DNA of 64,000 nt from Clostridium sp. AWRP (GCF_004006395.2 NZ_CP029758.2:1798001-1862000), one strand, 5' to 3'; positions 18,503 through 27,240 are shown, counted from the first letter of the stretch. Made by a program: numbers and translations. Notes: generated by a model not told the origin, from the letters alone.

Positions 18503-18964
18503 ATGCAAATACAACTTAGTCAAAAAGAAAAAATGTTTTTAGAAGATGGGAAATTTCAAGAGGAGATTTGTATTGAAAAATACAACAGTTATTCTCTACA
18601 AGCACAAGATCCACAATTGAAGCAACTTTTTACCAAACTTGCTGGTGAAGAACAACATCACCATAATATTATCAATCAAATGCTTCAAGGACAACAGCCA
18701 AATCTAGCTCACAATCAACAAGCTCAGCAACAAATGGCTCAAAGTACTTCCCAAGGAGCTACAAATAATCAACGTGATAAAATACTTTGCAGTGATTTAT
18801 TATCTACAGAAAAATATGTTTCAGGCACTTATGATATTGACGTTTTTGAATCTGCTAATCCTGTAGTTAGGCAGGCAATGCAACATATTCAACAAGATGA
18901 ACAAAGGCATGGGCAAGAACTTTTTAATTATATGAATAGTCATGAAATGTATACTGTAAAATAA
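18503..18964 (+). CDS. CotF-like spore coat / ferritin-like protein
   Basis: 153 aa. Two ferritin-like helical halves (FQEEICIEKYNSYSLQAQDP, then EEQHHHNIINQMLQGQQP; and LLSTEKYVSGTYDIDVFESA, then QQDEQRHGQELFNYM) are joined by a Gln/Asn-rich linker. This is the coat F (CotF) family layout; the histidine and glutamate clusters recall diiron proteins but are not a proven metal site. AGAGGTG lies about 9 nt upstream of ATG. Present as cargo of the Tn3 relic on the strand opposite the DUF421 operon. Probable location: spore coat. A short hairpin follows. Confidence 0.8.
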   Translation: MQIQLSQKEKMFLEDGKFQEEICIEKYNSYSLQAQDPQLKQLFTKLAGEEQHHHNIINQMLQGQQPNLAHNQQAQQQMAQSTSQGATNNQRDKILCSDLLSTEKYVSGTYDIDVFESANPVVRQAMQHIQQDEQRHGQELFNYMNSHEMYTVK

Positions 18965-19037
18965 TAACAAATTATTAACTATAAATAATTTCAAGCAAAA
19001 ACTTAGATATGTATGTTACATATGTCCTTAGAAAAAC

Positions 19038-19070
19038 GGTAGAGCTATTTATTTAGGCTCTACCTTAATT
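19038..19070 (+). terminator. Terminator of the CotF-like gene
   Basis: GGTAGAGC / GCTCTACC, 8-bp stem, followed by TTAATTAAGTTT, a weak T tract. Confidence 0.55.
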
Positions 19071-19093
19071 AAGTTTACTTTTTTTTCATGCAA

Positions 19094-19206
19094 TTAATGA
19101 TACCTACATCCACAGGTACTACTTTGGGTTTCAACAGTGCTACAGCCACAACCTATGTCTAGCAATGTTTCTCCTGGATGTAGCTTTTTTAGTATGTAAT
19201 CAATTT
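19094..19206 (-). pseudogene. Methyltransferase fragment (cyclopropane-synthase-like motif I)
   Basis: The minus strand encodes DYILKKLHPGETLLDIGCG, the pre-motif and SAM-binding motif I of class I methyltransferases such as cyclopropane fatty acid synthases. It then runs into an unrelated Cys-rich tail (STVETQSSTCGCRYH) and a stop. No start and no remaining domain: a relic. The rest of 18965-19340 holds only the CotF terminator. Confidence 0.45.
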
Positions 19207-19376
19207 TTTGTAATTAATATAACGTTAATTATTGACGTAATTAAAAATTGTATTTAACTATTGTAATTGAGTCACATTCTTCTTATAAGACGTATCAACC
19301 ATTGATATGCCTTTTATTTATGTTAATTACCGTAGTTTAGCTACTTTGCCCCCGGTGACACGTTCGCTGGTATTGC

Positions 19377-19640
19377 CCATAAAAGTATTGTAGATCCAAT
19401 GAGTCCCCATTCTTCTCCAATGACAGAGAATATAAAATCTGTATGTATTTCGGGAATGTATCCACCAGATACTTGGGTACCTTTTAGTGCCTTACTGGTT
19501 ACATCGTTAAATAGTAGAACTCCCACACCACCCCAATATATTAAATTGGCATATTGAACTATAGTTCTATAATCAATAAGTAAAATCAGGAAAATTATTA
19601 CCGTACTTAATATAACCCATAAAATATTACATAAATTTTC
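19377..19640 (-). pseudogene. RodA/FtsW-type SEDS protein, internal remnant
   Basis: The minus strand gives a membrane segment ([20 protein letters not shown]), then after an apparent internal deletion [20 protein letters not shown] followed by [16 protein letters not shown], a highly conserved SEDS stretch. Sequence leaves the family after that Trp at 19377, where the transposon begins. The C-terminal part is at 12860-13110. The N-terminal helix is missing, so the gene had decayed beyond the single insertion. Confidence 0.8.
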
Positions 19641-19831
19641 AATAAAAACAATCTTATTCTAACATATAATTGTTAAAATAAGATGTAATAATCATTATAT
19701 TTTAATGAAGAAAAAGTTTTGAATATTTAATAAAATAGGGAGATTTATTTTGATATTTTCATTATATGTTTTATTAGATAATTGGCGTTATAATTAAGGC
19801 ATAAGTTGTACTATGAATAGGAGAGATTATT

Positions 19832-20563
19832 ATGAGTACAAATATTGAGGCAATTTTATTTGATTCTGGCCGTGTGTTAAATTACCCTCAGTCTGGCAAC
19901 TGGTTTATCACACCTAATTTTTTTAAATATGTTGATAAAAACGTATTTAACAGCATTTCAAAGGATAGAAAGAAACTCTCCTTTAAAAAAGCATATGATT
20001 ATATAAATTCGTGCAAGTTAATTAAAACGCAAGAAGAAGAATATAGGCATTTCGTTGAATATTATAATATATTTTTTAAAGGATTTCCTGAATTAAATTT
20101 AAGCACGGATAATGTGGAAAGTGTTGCTAAAGATTTAGTGTATAACCCCAAAAAGTATGTGTTCTTTGATGAAGCAGAAGGTGTAATTAGTATGCTGAGT
20201 AAAAAATATAAATTAGGAGTAGTATCTGATGCATGGCCGTCTCTAAATAGTGTATTTGAAGCAGTAAAATTGCGAAAGTACTTTTCTACATTTATTATTT
20301 CGTCAATGTTAGGAGTTACTAAACCTGATAGTATTATGTATCAAACTGCATTGGATGAATTGGGTGTGCTGCCTCAAAATACAATATTTATTGATGATAA
20401 TTTAAAAAACTGTATTGGTGCAAATAAACTTGGTATTCATTCAGTTTTGTTATGTAGGAATAAGCGTGAGTATATTTCAAATAAAGTATTAAGTATAGGA
20501 AAAAAATACGATGTCGTAAATAATCTTCAGCAGCTAGTTACACTAAAAGATATGAGAAATTAA
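19832..20563 (+). CDS. HAD-family hydrolase
   Basis: 243 aa haloacid-dehalogenase-like phosphatase: motif I LFDSGRVL (nucleophile Asp, second position Gly as in YihX-like enzymes), an alpha-helical cap (~residues 20-95), motif II VVSDAWPS, motif III Lys in GVTKPDSIMY and motif IV FIDDNLKN. Likely a cytoplasmic phosphatase of a small phosphorylated metabolite; the substrate cannot be told. AGGAGAG precedes ATG by 6 nt. It lies 47 bp upstream of the ATC-hydrolase-like gene and probably shares its transcript. Confidence 0.88.
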   Translation: MSTNIEAILFDSGRVLNYPQSGNWFITPNFFKYVDKNVFNSISKDRKKLSFKKAYDYINSCKLIKTQEEEYRHFVEYYNIFFKGFPELNLSTDNVESVAKDLVYNPKKYVFFDEAEGVISMLSKKYKLGVVSDAWPSLNSVFEAVKLRKYFSTFIISSMLGVTKPDSIMYQTALDELGVLPQNTIFIDDNLKNCIGANKLGIHSVLLCRNKREYISNKVLSIGKKYDVVNNLQQLVTLKDMRN

Positions 20564-20610
20564 TTTTAGAAAGAAATAGTTATTTGTAAAGTGAGTAAAG
20601 GAGAAATGTT

Positions 20611-21183
20611 ATGCAGCAATTTTTAATAAATGAATTTGGCAAGAATTTAGGTAGTAAGATTTATAAAATTCAACAGAAAGCATTACAAACAATACCTGGT
20701 TTTGCTATAGGAAAAAGTAGCAATCAGTTAAAAACTCTTGAAAAGACAATTTTACCAAGGATTGCATTGTATAAGGCATTACAAAAACAATTAGAAGACC
20801 GGAAAAAGGCGTATGATACAGTTGAGAAATATATGTTTACTATTGTAGGACGAAAAATTAATAAACAATATTTAGCATTTGAATCTATACCTGGATTTTT
20901 TTATATCTTTAGAAAAATAATGATTGGAACAATTAGTAAAAGTGATAATTGGATAACTGAAGTGATAAAAAATGATAGCGTATCAGTAAAATATAACATA
21001 ACAAAATGTCTTTGGTATGATGCCTGTAAGGAAAACAATTGTCTCGAACTTTGCAAAATTTTCTGTGATACAGATCATGTAATTTATGATTCAATGAAGA
21101 AAATAGAGTTTATTCGAAAAGGAACATTGGGTACAGGACATAAATGTTGTGATTTTTGTTTCTTAAATAGAAGGAAAATATAG
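20611..21183 (+). CDS. ATC hydrolase-like protein
   Basis: 190 aa matching the L-2-amino-thiazoline-4-carboxylic acid hydrolase family. The C-terminal half has the conserved block NITKCLWYDACKENNCLELC, then FCDTDHVIYDSMKKIEFIRK and GTLGTGHKCCDFCF. The Pseudomonas enzyme of this name makes S-carbamoyl-cysteine from thiazolines, but most clostridial homologues are uncharacterised, and the Cys-rich C-terminus suggests a metal or thiol site. AAAGGAG lies 7 nt before ATG. The preceding HAD gene is likely co-transcribed. The exact reaction is unproven. Confidence 0.8.
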   Translation: MQQFLINEFGKNLGSKIYKIQQKALQTIPGFAIGKSSNQLKTLEKTILPRIALYKALQKQLEDRKKAYDTVEKYMFTIVGRKINKQYLAFESIPGFFYIFRKIMIGTISKSDNWITEVIKNDSVSVKYNITKCLWYDACKENNCLELCKIFCDTDHVIYDSMKKIEFIRKGTLGTGHKCCDFCFLNRRKI

Positions 21184-21318
21184 GTATACATTTCATAATG
21201 TAAAAGGTAAGTTGTGTAATACAACTATCTTAATGAATTGATTTTAAAAATATGATATAATTACCATTGAATAATTTAGAATTGCAAAATTTTATTAATT
21301 AGCGGAGATGAAAGTTAA

Positions 21319-21885
21319 ATGAATTTGGGGTATGAAAATCCATCATTGTTGTATAGCTTAATAGATGAATTTGGAAATAATAGATTATTTAGTTCAATGT
21401 ATAAAAATTATATTAAGACCTTAAAGCTTAAAGGAAATGAAAAAGTATTGGATTTTGGAAGTGGTTCAGGTGCAGGGTCAAGGCATTTGGCAAAAATACT
21501 TAAACAATGTGGTGGACATTTAACGTGTGTTGATATTTCAGAATATTGGACAGAAAAAGCAAAAAAACGAATGAAATATTATAATAATGTTAGTTTTTTA
21601 GTTGGACAACTTTCTGAACTTAAATTAGGGAGTGAATCCTTTGATGTTATTTACGTTTTTTATACATTACATGATGTTTTAAAGAATTTAAGAAATAGTA
21701 TAGTAAGTGAATTTTTTAGAATTTTAAAAAATAATGGAAGATTATATATTAAAGAACCACAAAGAGAAAATGATGGAATGCCTATATCGGAAATTATAGA
21801 GTTGATGGAAAGCAATGGTTTTTATGAAGAAAGCTCTATAAGTAGTAAGTGCACATATAGTGCAGTTTATAGAAAGAAATGTTAA
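21319..21885 (+). CDS. Class I SAM-dependent methyltransferase
   Basis: 188 aa. Rossmann-type methyltransferase with motif I KVLDFGSGSGAGSRHLAK (about residues 39-56), motif II LTCVDIS, motif IV SFDVIYVFYTLHDV and motif V-like LKNNGRLYIKEP. A small soluble methyltransferase; the acceptor is unknown. GGAG lies 9 nt upstream of ATG. A promoter-like TATGATATAATTACC at about 21250 closely resembles the sequence just before the group II intron at 7325-7340. Confidence 0.88.
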   Translation: MNLGYENPSLLYSLIDEFGNNRLFSSMYKNYIKTLKLKGNEKVLDFGSGSGAGSRHLAKILKQCGGHLTCVDISEYWTEKAKKRMKYYNNVSFLVGQLSELKLGSESFDVIYVFYTLHDVLKNLRNSIVSEFFRILKNNGRLYIKEPQRENDGMPISEIIELMESNGFYEESSISSKCTYSAVYRKKC

Positions 21886-21911
21886 TAATATGTTGGATGC
21901 AACTAGAGAGT

Positions 21912-22604
21912 TTAAATTTTATCTATAAATAAGGTTCCATCACTTTGAATTTCAGCATAGAAAACGTCCTCTATAGAGGAAATATTTTGTTGCTCAAGTT
22001 GTTTCTTTAGCCAATTTTTATTTAAATTTAGCTCTTTTAAGTTATGGTTTATTATTTTACCGTCAACAATTATCTCAGAAGGAATATATTTAGCAGTAGA
22101 AGAGGGAATTTTTATATCTGCTTTTGTTACTTGTTGGTGTGATTGCTTTTTCATTACACTTAAGTTTCCATCTGGCTCTAATATTGCGTATTCAACTTCT
22201 GTGATAGAGAATATATTTTGCTTTCTAAGCAGCATTGATAAATCATCCATATTAAGACGACTGGAGGATAGAGATTGTTTCATGATTTTTCCTCTTTTTA
22301 TTAGAATAGTCGGCTGGCCGTCAACGATACTTCTTATATTTCCTGACTTTAGGTTTATATATCCAGTTAAGGCAGTTAATATACACCACCAAGTTAGACC
22401 AATAAGATGGTTTATGAATAGTTTATTGTCTATACTAATGATATTTGCAGCAATAGAACCTATTGTAATACCAGTAATATAGTTAAAAAATGTTAAATGA
22501 CTCATTTGCTTATTTCCTAGTATTCTTGCCAAGGTTAATAGCACTATGAATGTTACTGTTGTTTTAAGTAGTAATTGAAATACATCTATAATTCTAAGAG
22601 TCAT
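21912..22604 (-). CDS. YetF-like DUF421 membrane protein (third copy)
   Basis: 230 aa with three N-terminal membrane helices (LLLKTTVTFIVLLTLARIL and two more) and a C-terminal DUF421 domain (DGQPTILIKRGKIMKQSLSS, then EYAILEPDGNLSVMKKQSHQ, and AEIQSDGTLFIDK). It lies outside the Tn3 relic, is monocistronic and is convergent with the methyltransferase gene. GGAGG lies about 6 nt upstream of ATG. The three DUF421 proteins in this window are quite divergent from each other, so they are not a recent expansion. Confidence 0.88.
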   Translation of the reverse strand: MTLRIIDVFQLLLKTTVTFIVLLTLARILGNKQMSHLTFFNYITGITIGSIAANIISIDNKLFINHLIGLTWWCILTALTGYINLKSGNIRSIVDGQPTILIKRGKIMKQSLSSSRLNMDDLSMLLRKQNIFSITEVEYAILEPDGNLSVMKKQSHQQVTKADIKIPSSTAKYIPSEIIVDGKIINHNLKELNLNKNWLKKQLEQQNISSIEDVFYAEIQSDGTLFIDKI

Positions 22605-22856
22605 GGGTGATGCCTCCTTAACACTATCTCTATATTAAAGTAGAGAGTTTATATAATAAATAAAAAATATAATATCAATTTTATATTTTCCCAATCTATC
22701 TGGCTTATTCACATTAGATTAAGGAAAATGGTGTATAAAAAGGTAAGGCATATATTAAAAATAGATATTGAGTGCATTTCTAAAAAATAAGATGATAATT
22801 AATTATGGTAATAGTTTTTGATATTAACCGAATTATAAAATGTGAAGGAGTTTAAT

Positions 22857-23243
22857 ATGAATGATGATTATATATTGAGAATAATAGAATCTATAGGGGA
22901 GTTTGCTGGAAAAGTATTGTTCAATAAACAGAGTAAGGAATTTAAAAATATAGATGTACAATCAATGACTATACAAGATGTGTTACCAATATTATTAAAA
23001 AAACTTGTTTTTCAAGGTAAATATAATGAAGCAGAAAATTTGCTATTTGAAGAACTGGAAAAGAATCCTTCAAATGATTTAATTAAAATAGGAAAAGATT
23101 TTTATAATATATTACTCTTAAAAAGTGATGAAGATCTTACCAAAGCAAATTTTTCGAGAGAGGAAATATTTCAAGGATTAAATGATATGAAAAAATTTAC
23201 TTGTGAGCTTATTCAGGTTACTAACAATTCGCATCTTGAATAA
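22857..23243 (+). CDS. DUF6483-like protein
   Basis: 128 aa acidic helical protein starting NDDYILRIIESIGEFAGKVL, with FQGKYNEAENLLFEELEKNP resembling a single tetratricopeptide-like helix pair. This pattern matches the DUF6483 family of clostridia, of unknown function. AAGGAG lies 6 nt upstream of ATG 22857; the GTG at 22842 overlaps the ribosome site and is not used. Monocistronic; the upstream 250 bp are AT-rich without clear motifs. Confidence 0.75.
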   Translation: MNDDYILRIIESIGEFAGKVLFNKQSKEFKNIDVQSMTIQDVLPILLKKLVFQGKYNEAENLLFEELEKNPSNDLIKIGKDFYNILLLKSDEDLTKANFSREEIFQGLNDMKKFTCELIQVTNNSHLE

Positions 23244-23318
23244 GCTCTTTTTTGATATACTATAGATACGTTAAATAAATGTGCTAAACATTGATTTACA
23301 TTTTACATTTAGAAGTCC

Positions 23319-24293
23319 TTATAGACTATGATGATATGAAAATCTGCTGCCGCGAAGCTCTTTCCAGACTTCATCACATTGCAAAAGAATTTCATTAGAG
23401 AGTGACCCCTTTTCTAAATATATTAAATTCTGTTTTAAGTGCTCCAAGCGGCTTACTCCAATAATTACACTGTTTACATAGTTATAAGAAATACACCAGC
23501 GTAAGGCAAGTTCAAGCAGCTTCATGCCATGGCTTTGTGCAATCTGTGTTAGCTTTCCTATTGCTTGAAAACTGTCATCATTCCAATATCTTTGATAATA
23601 TCCACCTAAATCGGAAAAACGCGAATTTTCAAAAGGATGATCTTTACTGTGCTTGCCGGAAAGTAATCCACCTGCTATTGGATTATATATAACTAGGCCT
23701 ACCTTGTTTTGCTTGATGCAAGGTACTAGCTCGGACTCTATTCCTCTTGTAATTGAGTTGTAAACGTTCTCGGTTACACTTGGTGCTATCAAGTTATGTT
23801 TGTCGCAAGTCCATAGGGCATCCATTAGTTGCCATGCAGCAAAGTTGCTGATTCCAATATAACGAACCTTCCCTGATTTAATAAGAGAAGTCATTGCTTC
23901 CATTGTTTCTTCAAATGGCGTTAGTGGGTCAGGTGTATGCATATAATAAATATCCAGGTAGTCTGTATTTAATCGTTTTAAGCTATTTTCGACAGATGAA
24001 ATAATATGTTTTCTGCTGAGCCCTTTGTCGTTTGGTCTTGAACCCGATGGCCCTCCCACCTTACTTGCTAGAATTACATTTTCCCTGCAGCCTTTAATAC
24101 CTTTCCCTGTAATTATTTCACTTTGTCCACCATTATAAATGTCTGCCGTGTCTATAAAGTTGATCCCGCTATCCAACGCATATTTAATAACTTTAATGCT
24201 ATCCTGCTCGTTTAACTGTCCACTAAATGTCATTGTTCCAAGACAAACCCTTGATACATTTAAACCTGTCCCTGCTAAATTTGTATATTCCAT
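23319..24293 (-). CDS. Aldo/keto reductase
   Basis: 324 aa TIM-barrel oxidoreductase of the Tas/YajO-like AKR group: GLNVSRVCLGTMTFSG at the N-terminus, catalytic Asp/Tyr in FIDTADIYNGGQSE, Lys in VILASKVGG, the HTPDPLTPFEETMEAM segment and the C-terminal cofactor-binding SVIIGVSRLEHLKQNL. Uses NADPH to reduce aldehydes or ketones in the cytoplasm; the substrate is unknown. ATG 24293 is 8 nt from AGGAGG; a TTG two codons upstream is an alternative. Monocistronic. Confidence 0.92.
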   Translation of the reverse strand: MEYTNLAGTGLNVSRVCLGTMTFSGQLNEQDSIKVIKYALDSGINFIDTADIYNGGQSEIITGKGIKGCRENVILASKVGGPSGSRPNDKGLSRKHIISSVENSLKRLNTDYLDIYYMHTPDPLTPFEETMEAMTSLIKSGKVRYIGISNFAAWQLMDALWTCDKHNLIAPSVTENVYNSITRGIESELVPCIKQNKVGLVIYNPIAGGLLSGKHSKDHPFENSRFSDLGGYYQRYWNDDSFQAIGKLTQIAQSHGMKLLELALRWCISYNYVNSVIIGVSRLEHLKQNLIYLEKGSLSNEILLQCDEVWKELRGSRFSYHHSL

Positions 24294-24338
24294 ATACAAA
24301 ACCTCCTAGTATATGTTTAATTTCATATTTTATTCTTC

Positions 24339-24507
24339 TTTATCTGATGGCTACCTACTGTAACACTCCAACTAAGTAAGATTCATTGATAATGAAGATA
24401 TTAGCAATACAATGATTAGAAATCTAACAATTAGGTTTCTAACATTAATAGTATACTTTACTAAAATTAATGTCAACTCAAATTACTATTTGTAGCCATC
24501 GGATAAA
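24339..24507. repeat. Two opposed 5'-end fragments of the 185-bp structured repeat
   Basis: 24339-24380 reads TTTATCTGATGGCTACC and on through TAACACTCC, matching the first ~35 bp of the repeats at 40939 and 60876. 24491-24507 is the same terminus, TTTATCCGATGGCTAC, on the minus strand. The DNA between them is AT-rich and carries no gene. Confidence 0.6.
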
Positions 24508-24538
24508 AATAGTTTCCATGGGTTCCATATTAGAAAAC

Positions 24539-24582
24539 AAAAGGTCAATTTTCACTATATAGTGAATTAATTGGCCTTTTAT
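24539..24582 (-). terminator. Hairpin terminator
   Basis: AAAAGGTCAATT / AATTGGCCTTTT, extended by the palindrome TCACTATATAGTGA in the loop. It lies just beyond the 3' end of the peptidase pseudogene; both strands have T-rich tails. Confidence 0.7.
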
Positions 24583-24593
24583 TTTTCATAGAA

Positions 24594-25160
24594 TTATTGT
24601 CGATATTGTCTTGGATGAAGGCGGCTTCTATTATCTCTTAAAATATGTCTTGGGAAATTATCAAATCTTTGTCTAGAAGTTGAGTTTGTGTTTGTTGTTG
24701 TTGTAAATGATTCCCCATCTGTTCCAATTGTAGAAGGATAAATTACAACATTTTCATTACTTAATTCCATTGCAACAGGATTGACCTTGTTACTTGAAGC
24801 ATTCAATAAAGTACCGTTGACCATAGCTGACTGGTATTTTACCGTACCCATATCTGCTAAAGGATATAGTTTTAGTTTGAGTCTGGCCGCCAGATGTAGT
24901 TACAGTAAATGTTAAATTCCATGTTGAATTGGATGATTTAGATATATTAACATTGATAGTTGAATTAATTGGGACACTAATGATGTTTTGAGCAACATCA
25001 GGCAGCTTTTCCCAAAAAACTTCTGCAACAGCTTATCCATTTTCTACTTCTTCTAAGGTTCCCATTTGAAGAAGATCTGAAGAACTTGCTCCACCTAAAC
25101 CAATCCACTGTGCAGCTACTGCATTTTGCTTATTTGTTGAAAATGCCTTCTATAGGAGTA
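24594..25160 (-). pseudogene. Glutamic (G1/A4, eqolisin-like) peptidase, decayed
   Basis: From about 25160 downwards the minus strand reads NAVAAQWIGLGGASSSDLLQ, then MGTLEEVENG-stop-AVAEVFWEKLPDVAQNI, then NSTWNLTFTVTTSGGQTQTK. After a frameshift and short deletion comes PLADMGTVKYQSAMVNGTLL. This is the order of the bacterial peptidase G1 (A4) domain, with candidate catalytic Gln in QWIG and Glu in VFWE. An in-frame TAA (near 25033, probably from CAA), the frameshift near 24860 and loss of the N-terminus with its signal peptide make it non-functional. The functional protein would have been secreted. Confidence 0.75.
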
Positions 25161-25329
25161 ATTAGGACAAACAAATCGTATAAGTTGGCATTTTTCACAA
25201 TATCCTTGAAATACAAAAGCTAATCAGTGATTAACTTTAAAAATGATGTCAATAATATAGACAAGTATAAACTTTTATAAAAGTACACGAAATAGGAGGT
25301 AGAGAGTTTGAAATGGAGGTAGTGATGGT

Positions 25330-25794
25330 ATGGGATACAATATTATAGATATAATTAATAAGTCAATAAATATTGCAGTTAGAAGAAAAGCTGAATATGA
25401 GGACATAGGGAAAAAATGCAATAAACAGTCCATAAAAATAATGTCAGTTGTTTTAATGAAACAATTAGATAAAAATATTGAATATTATGAGAAGCTAAAA
25501 AAAGTAATAAGTGGTATGGAATTTGAAGAAATTGATTTTGTAATATATGATAAAATGTCTTTTTTAATAGATGAGTTTAACAGGAAAGTATATAAACCTG
25601 AAATCAATAATGTTAGAGATTATTTGAAATCTTTTCTTGACTTAGAGAAAGACTTATATTCTTTACTTGTTGATGTACAAGGTAGATTTGTGAAAAATAC
25701 AAGTGATGTAAGTACAAAAACATATACAATATTGTCCCATATTATTAATAATGAGGCTAGCCATATTTCAACTCTTGAAAAAATGCTAAAATAA
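25330..25794 (+). CDS. Hypothetical helical protein, ferritin-like pattern
   Basis: 154 aa, almost entirely helical, probably a four-helix bundle. Glu residues recur in spaced positions (RKAEYEDIGKKC, KNIEYYEKLKK, FLDLEKDLYSLL) and the last helix has NNEASHISTLEKML, reminiscent of the E-x-x-H ligands of ferritin-like proteins, though the full diiron set is not clear. GGAGGT lies about 10 nt upstream of ATG 25330. No signal peptide. Monocistronic and convergent with the binding-protein gene, separated by a bidirectional terminator. Confidence 0.65.
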   Translation: MGYNIIDIINKSINIAVRRKAEYEDIGKKCNKQSIKIMSVVLMKQLDKNIEYYEKLKKVISGMEFEEIDFVIYDKMSFLIDEFNRKVYKPEINNVRDYLKSFLDLEKDLYSLLVDVQGRFVKNTSDVSTKTYTILSHIINNEASHISTLEKMLK

Positions 25795-25797
25795 ACA

Positions 25798-25845
25798 TAA
25801 TGCATCAGGTGCTGCTTAGAAAACTTCACCTGATGCATTTTAAAG
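25798..25845. terminator. Bidirectional terminator
   Basis: AATGCATCAGGTG / CACCTGATGCATT, perfect 13-bp stem with a 15-base loop, between convergent genes. T-rich on the plus side and AAATATAC on the other. Confidence 0.9.
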
Positions 25846-25850
25846 TATAT

Positions 25851-26936
25851 TTATTTAGTAGGAGGATCATCATTGATGATTCTATTTGCTTCTTTTTCGG
25901 AAAGGTCATAATTTAAAAACGTCTTATAAAAATTCCTAGTTTCTTTAACTATATCTATGTTAGAAAATTTATTCGGGTGTATGATTTTTGCTGCCCATTG
26001 TATTTGTAATGCTTCTTCTGCACTGTATCTATCCCAGTAAAAAGCTCCATCTGGATTGAAGTATACTTTTGAATTTTTAACAGCATTTACTTTTTGCCAG
26101 GAAGGGTCATTTAATAAATTGTTTATATTTTTTTTACCATTACTTACTTTCATTAATGTATTGCTGCTTAATATTACAATGTCTGGATTCCATTTTAATA
26201 TTTGTTCCATGGATACTTGTTTATTATTTCCTTTTACTTCTGAAGCTGCATTTATTCCACCAGCTGCTTCTATCCAGGAGTTAATTATTGTATTGTTTCC
26301 ATCTACGGTTATTGGTGAAAGTGAAGTTACATGGAGAACTTTAGGTTTTTGTTCCTTAGGTATTTTAGATGTTATGCTGGTTATAGTACTGAGTTTGCCA
26401 TCTAAATAGGATACATATTCATCTGCTTTTTTCTTTGAGTCTGATCCTAAAATATCACCTGTAAGTTTAACGCACTTTTTTAAACTATTAAAATCAGTAA
26501 AGCTTAATTCTACAGTTGGAATTCCTGAATCTGATATTTTATTTGCATTTTTATCATTTAGTGGTGTAAATACAATGTCAGGTTTTGCTTTTATAAGTTC
26601 TTCTGTATTGACACCGTCTGAAGTAAATGCTGTCACTGCATTTTTCATTTGAGGATTTACTTTGTAGAGCCATGGTCTTCCCTTTTCTGTGAGAATGGTG
26701 GCAACAATTTTATTTCCTTGGCCTAAAATACATAGAACCTCATTATGAGCTTGCCAGGAATCTCCTATCTTTTTAATATTTAGGGGCACGTCCACTTTTC
26801 GTCCAGCAGTATCGGTAATCGTTTTCGTCTGTGTGCTTTTTTCACTTGCTTTTTTTGATGTATCACCATTATTACATCCGGTTATTAAAAAAATAATTGC
26901 AAAAACAGTGATAAGTATGAATTTTAGTTTTTTCAT
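25851..26936 (-). CDS. Metal/metallophore ABC transporter substrate-binding lipoprotein
   Basis: 361 aa. Lipoprotein signal peptide with lipobox LITGC (Cys 21), then a class III (helical-backbone) periplasmic-binding fold of the FecB/BtuF/MolA kind: TITDTAGRKVDVPLNIKKIG, then INAASEVKGNNKQVSMEQIL and KWNPDIVIL. It is anchored outside the membrane and would deliver ligand to the FecCD-type permease at 28692. Its closest relative here is the protein at 38917 (shared NPQMK-AVT-FT, TEELIKAKPDI and PWLYKV), so the two are recent paralogues at opposite edges of the island. It is divergent from the MoeA-like gene and has no permease of its own. Confidence 0.92.
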   Translation of the reverse strand: MKKLKFILITVFAIIFLITGCNNGDTSKKASEKSTQTKTITDTAGRKVDVPLNIKKIGDSWQAHNEVLCILGQGNKIVATILTEKGRPWLYKVNPQMKNAVTAFTSDGVNTEELIKAKPDIVFTPLNDKNANKISDSGIPTVELSFTDFNSLKKCVKLTGDILGSDSKKKADEYVSYLDGKLSTITSITSKIPKEQKPKVLHVTSLSPITVDGNNTIINSWIEAAGGINAASEVKGNNKQVSMEQILKWNPDIVILSSNTLMKVSNGKKNINNLLNDPSWQKVNAVKNSKVYFNPDGAFYWDRYSAEEALQIQWAAKIIHPNKFSNIDIVKETRNFYKTFLNYDLSEKEANRIINDDPPTK

Positions 26937-27193
26937 GAGTTAACACATCCTTCTTAAAATATTTACCTATAGCTGAGTACCATAAAAATCCATTATAATA
27001 TGTATTAATTTACAGAATATAGTCAACTTTGGGGTGAAACATGGATTTAATGGTACAATAATTTACTATATTCATTATAATATAATAATCTTTATTATAC
27101 AATTGATTTTAAGACTAAACAGTATAAAATATAACATAATGTACTTGAAACAAAATATAAAATATACTTTATATTATATTTTGTCATGTTTTA

Positions 27194-27222
27194 TTGCAAA
27201 CCTAATAAGAATATAATATAAT
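27194..27222 (+). promoter_or_regulatory. Promoter of the MoeA-permease unit
   Basis: TTGCAA (27194-27199), 17-bp spacer, TATAAT (27217-27222). The same boxes and spacing recur at 32271-32299, each followed ~40 bp later by a ZTP-type RNA. A 60-codon hydrophobic frame overlapping here (27034-27216) is probably spurious. Confidence 0.75.
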
Positions 27223-27240
27223 GTAAATATGTTAAACTTG

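Larger units (their letters stand above)
13110..19376. mobile_element. Decayed Tn3-family transposon inserted in a SEDS gene
   Basis: The segment separates two halves of a RodA/FtsW gene and contains a ruined Tn3-type transposase (13239-15647), a resolvase C-terminal relic transcribed the opposite way (15806-15904), an inverted repeat between them suited to a res site, and cargo genes on the far side. The outer ends are uncertain. A GC-rich stretch at 19345-19385 (with GGGGGC on the minus strand) stands out from the AT-rich surroundings and may be one terminal repeat; no matching repeat was found near 13110-13240, so that end is probably deleted. Cargo: two DUF421 proteins, two short helical proteins, a 36-aa peptide and a CotF-like protein. 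Confidence 0.7.

Noticed and set aside
27034..27216. 60-codon hydrophobic ORF upstream of the variant riboswitch
   Set aside because: Composition is only Ile/Tyr/Leu from AT-rich DNA, no good ribosome site, and it overlaps the promoter shared with the 32271 leader.
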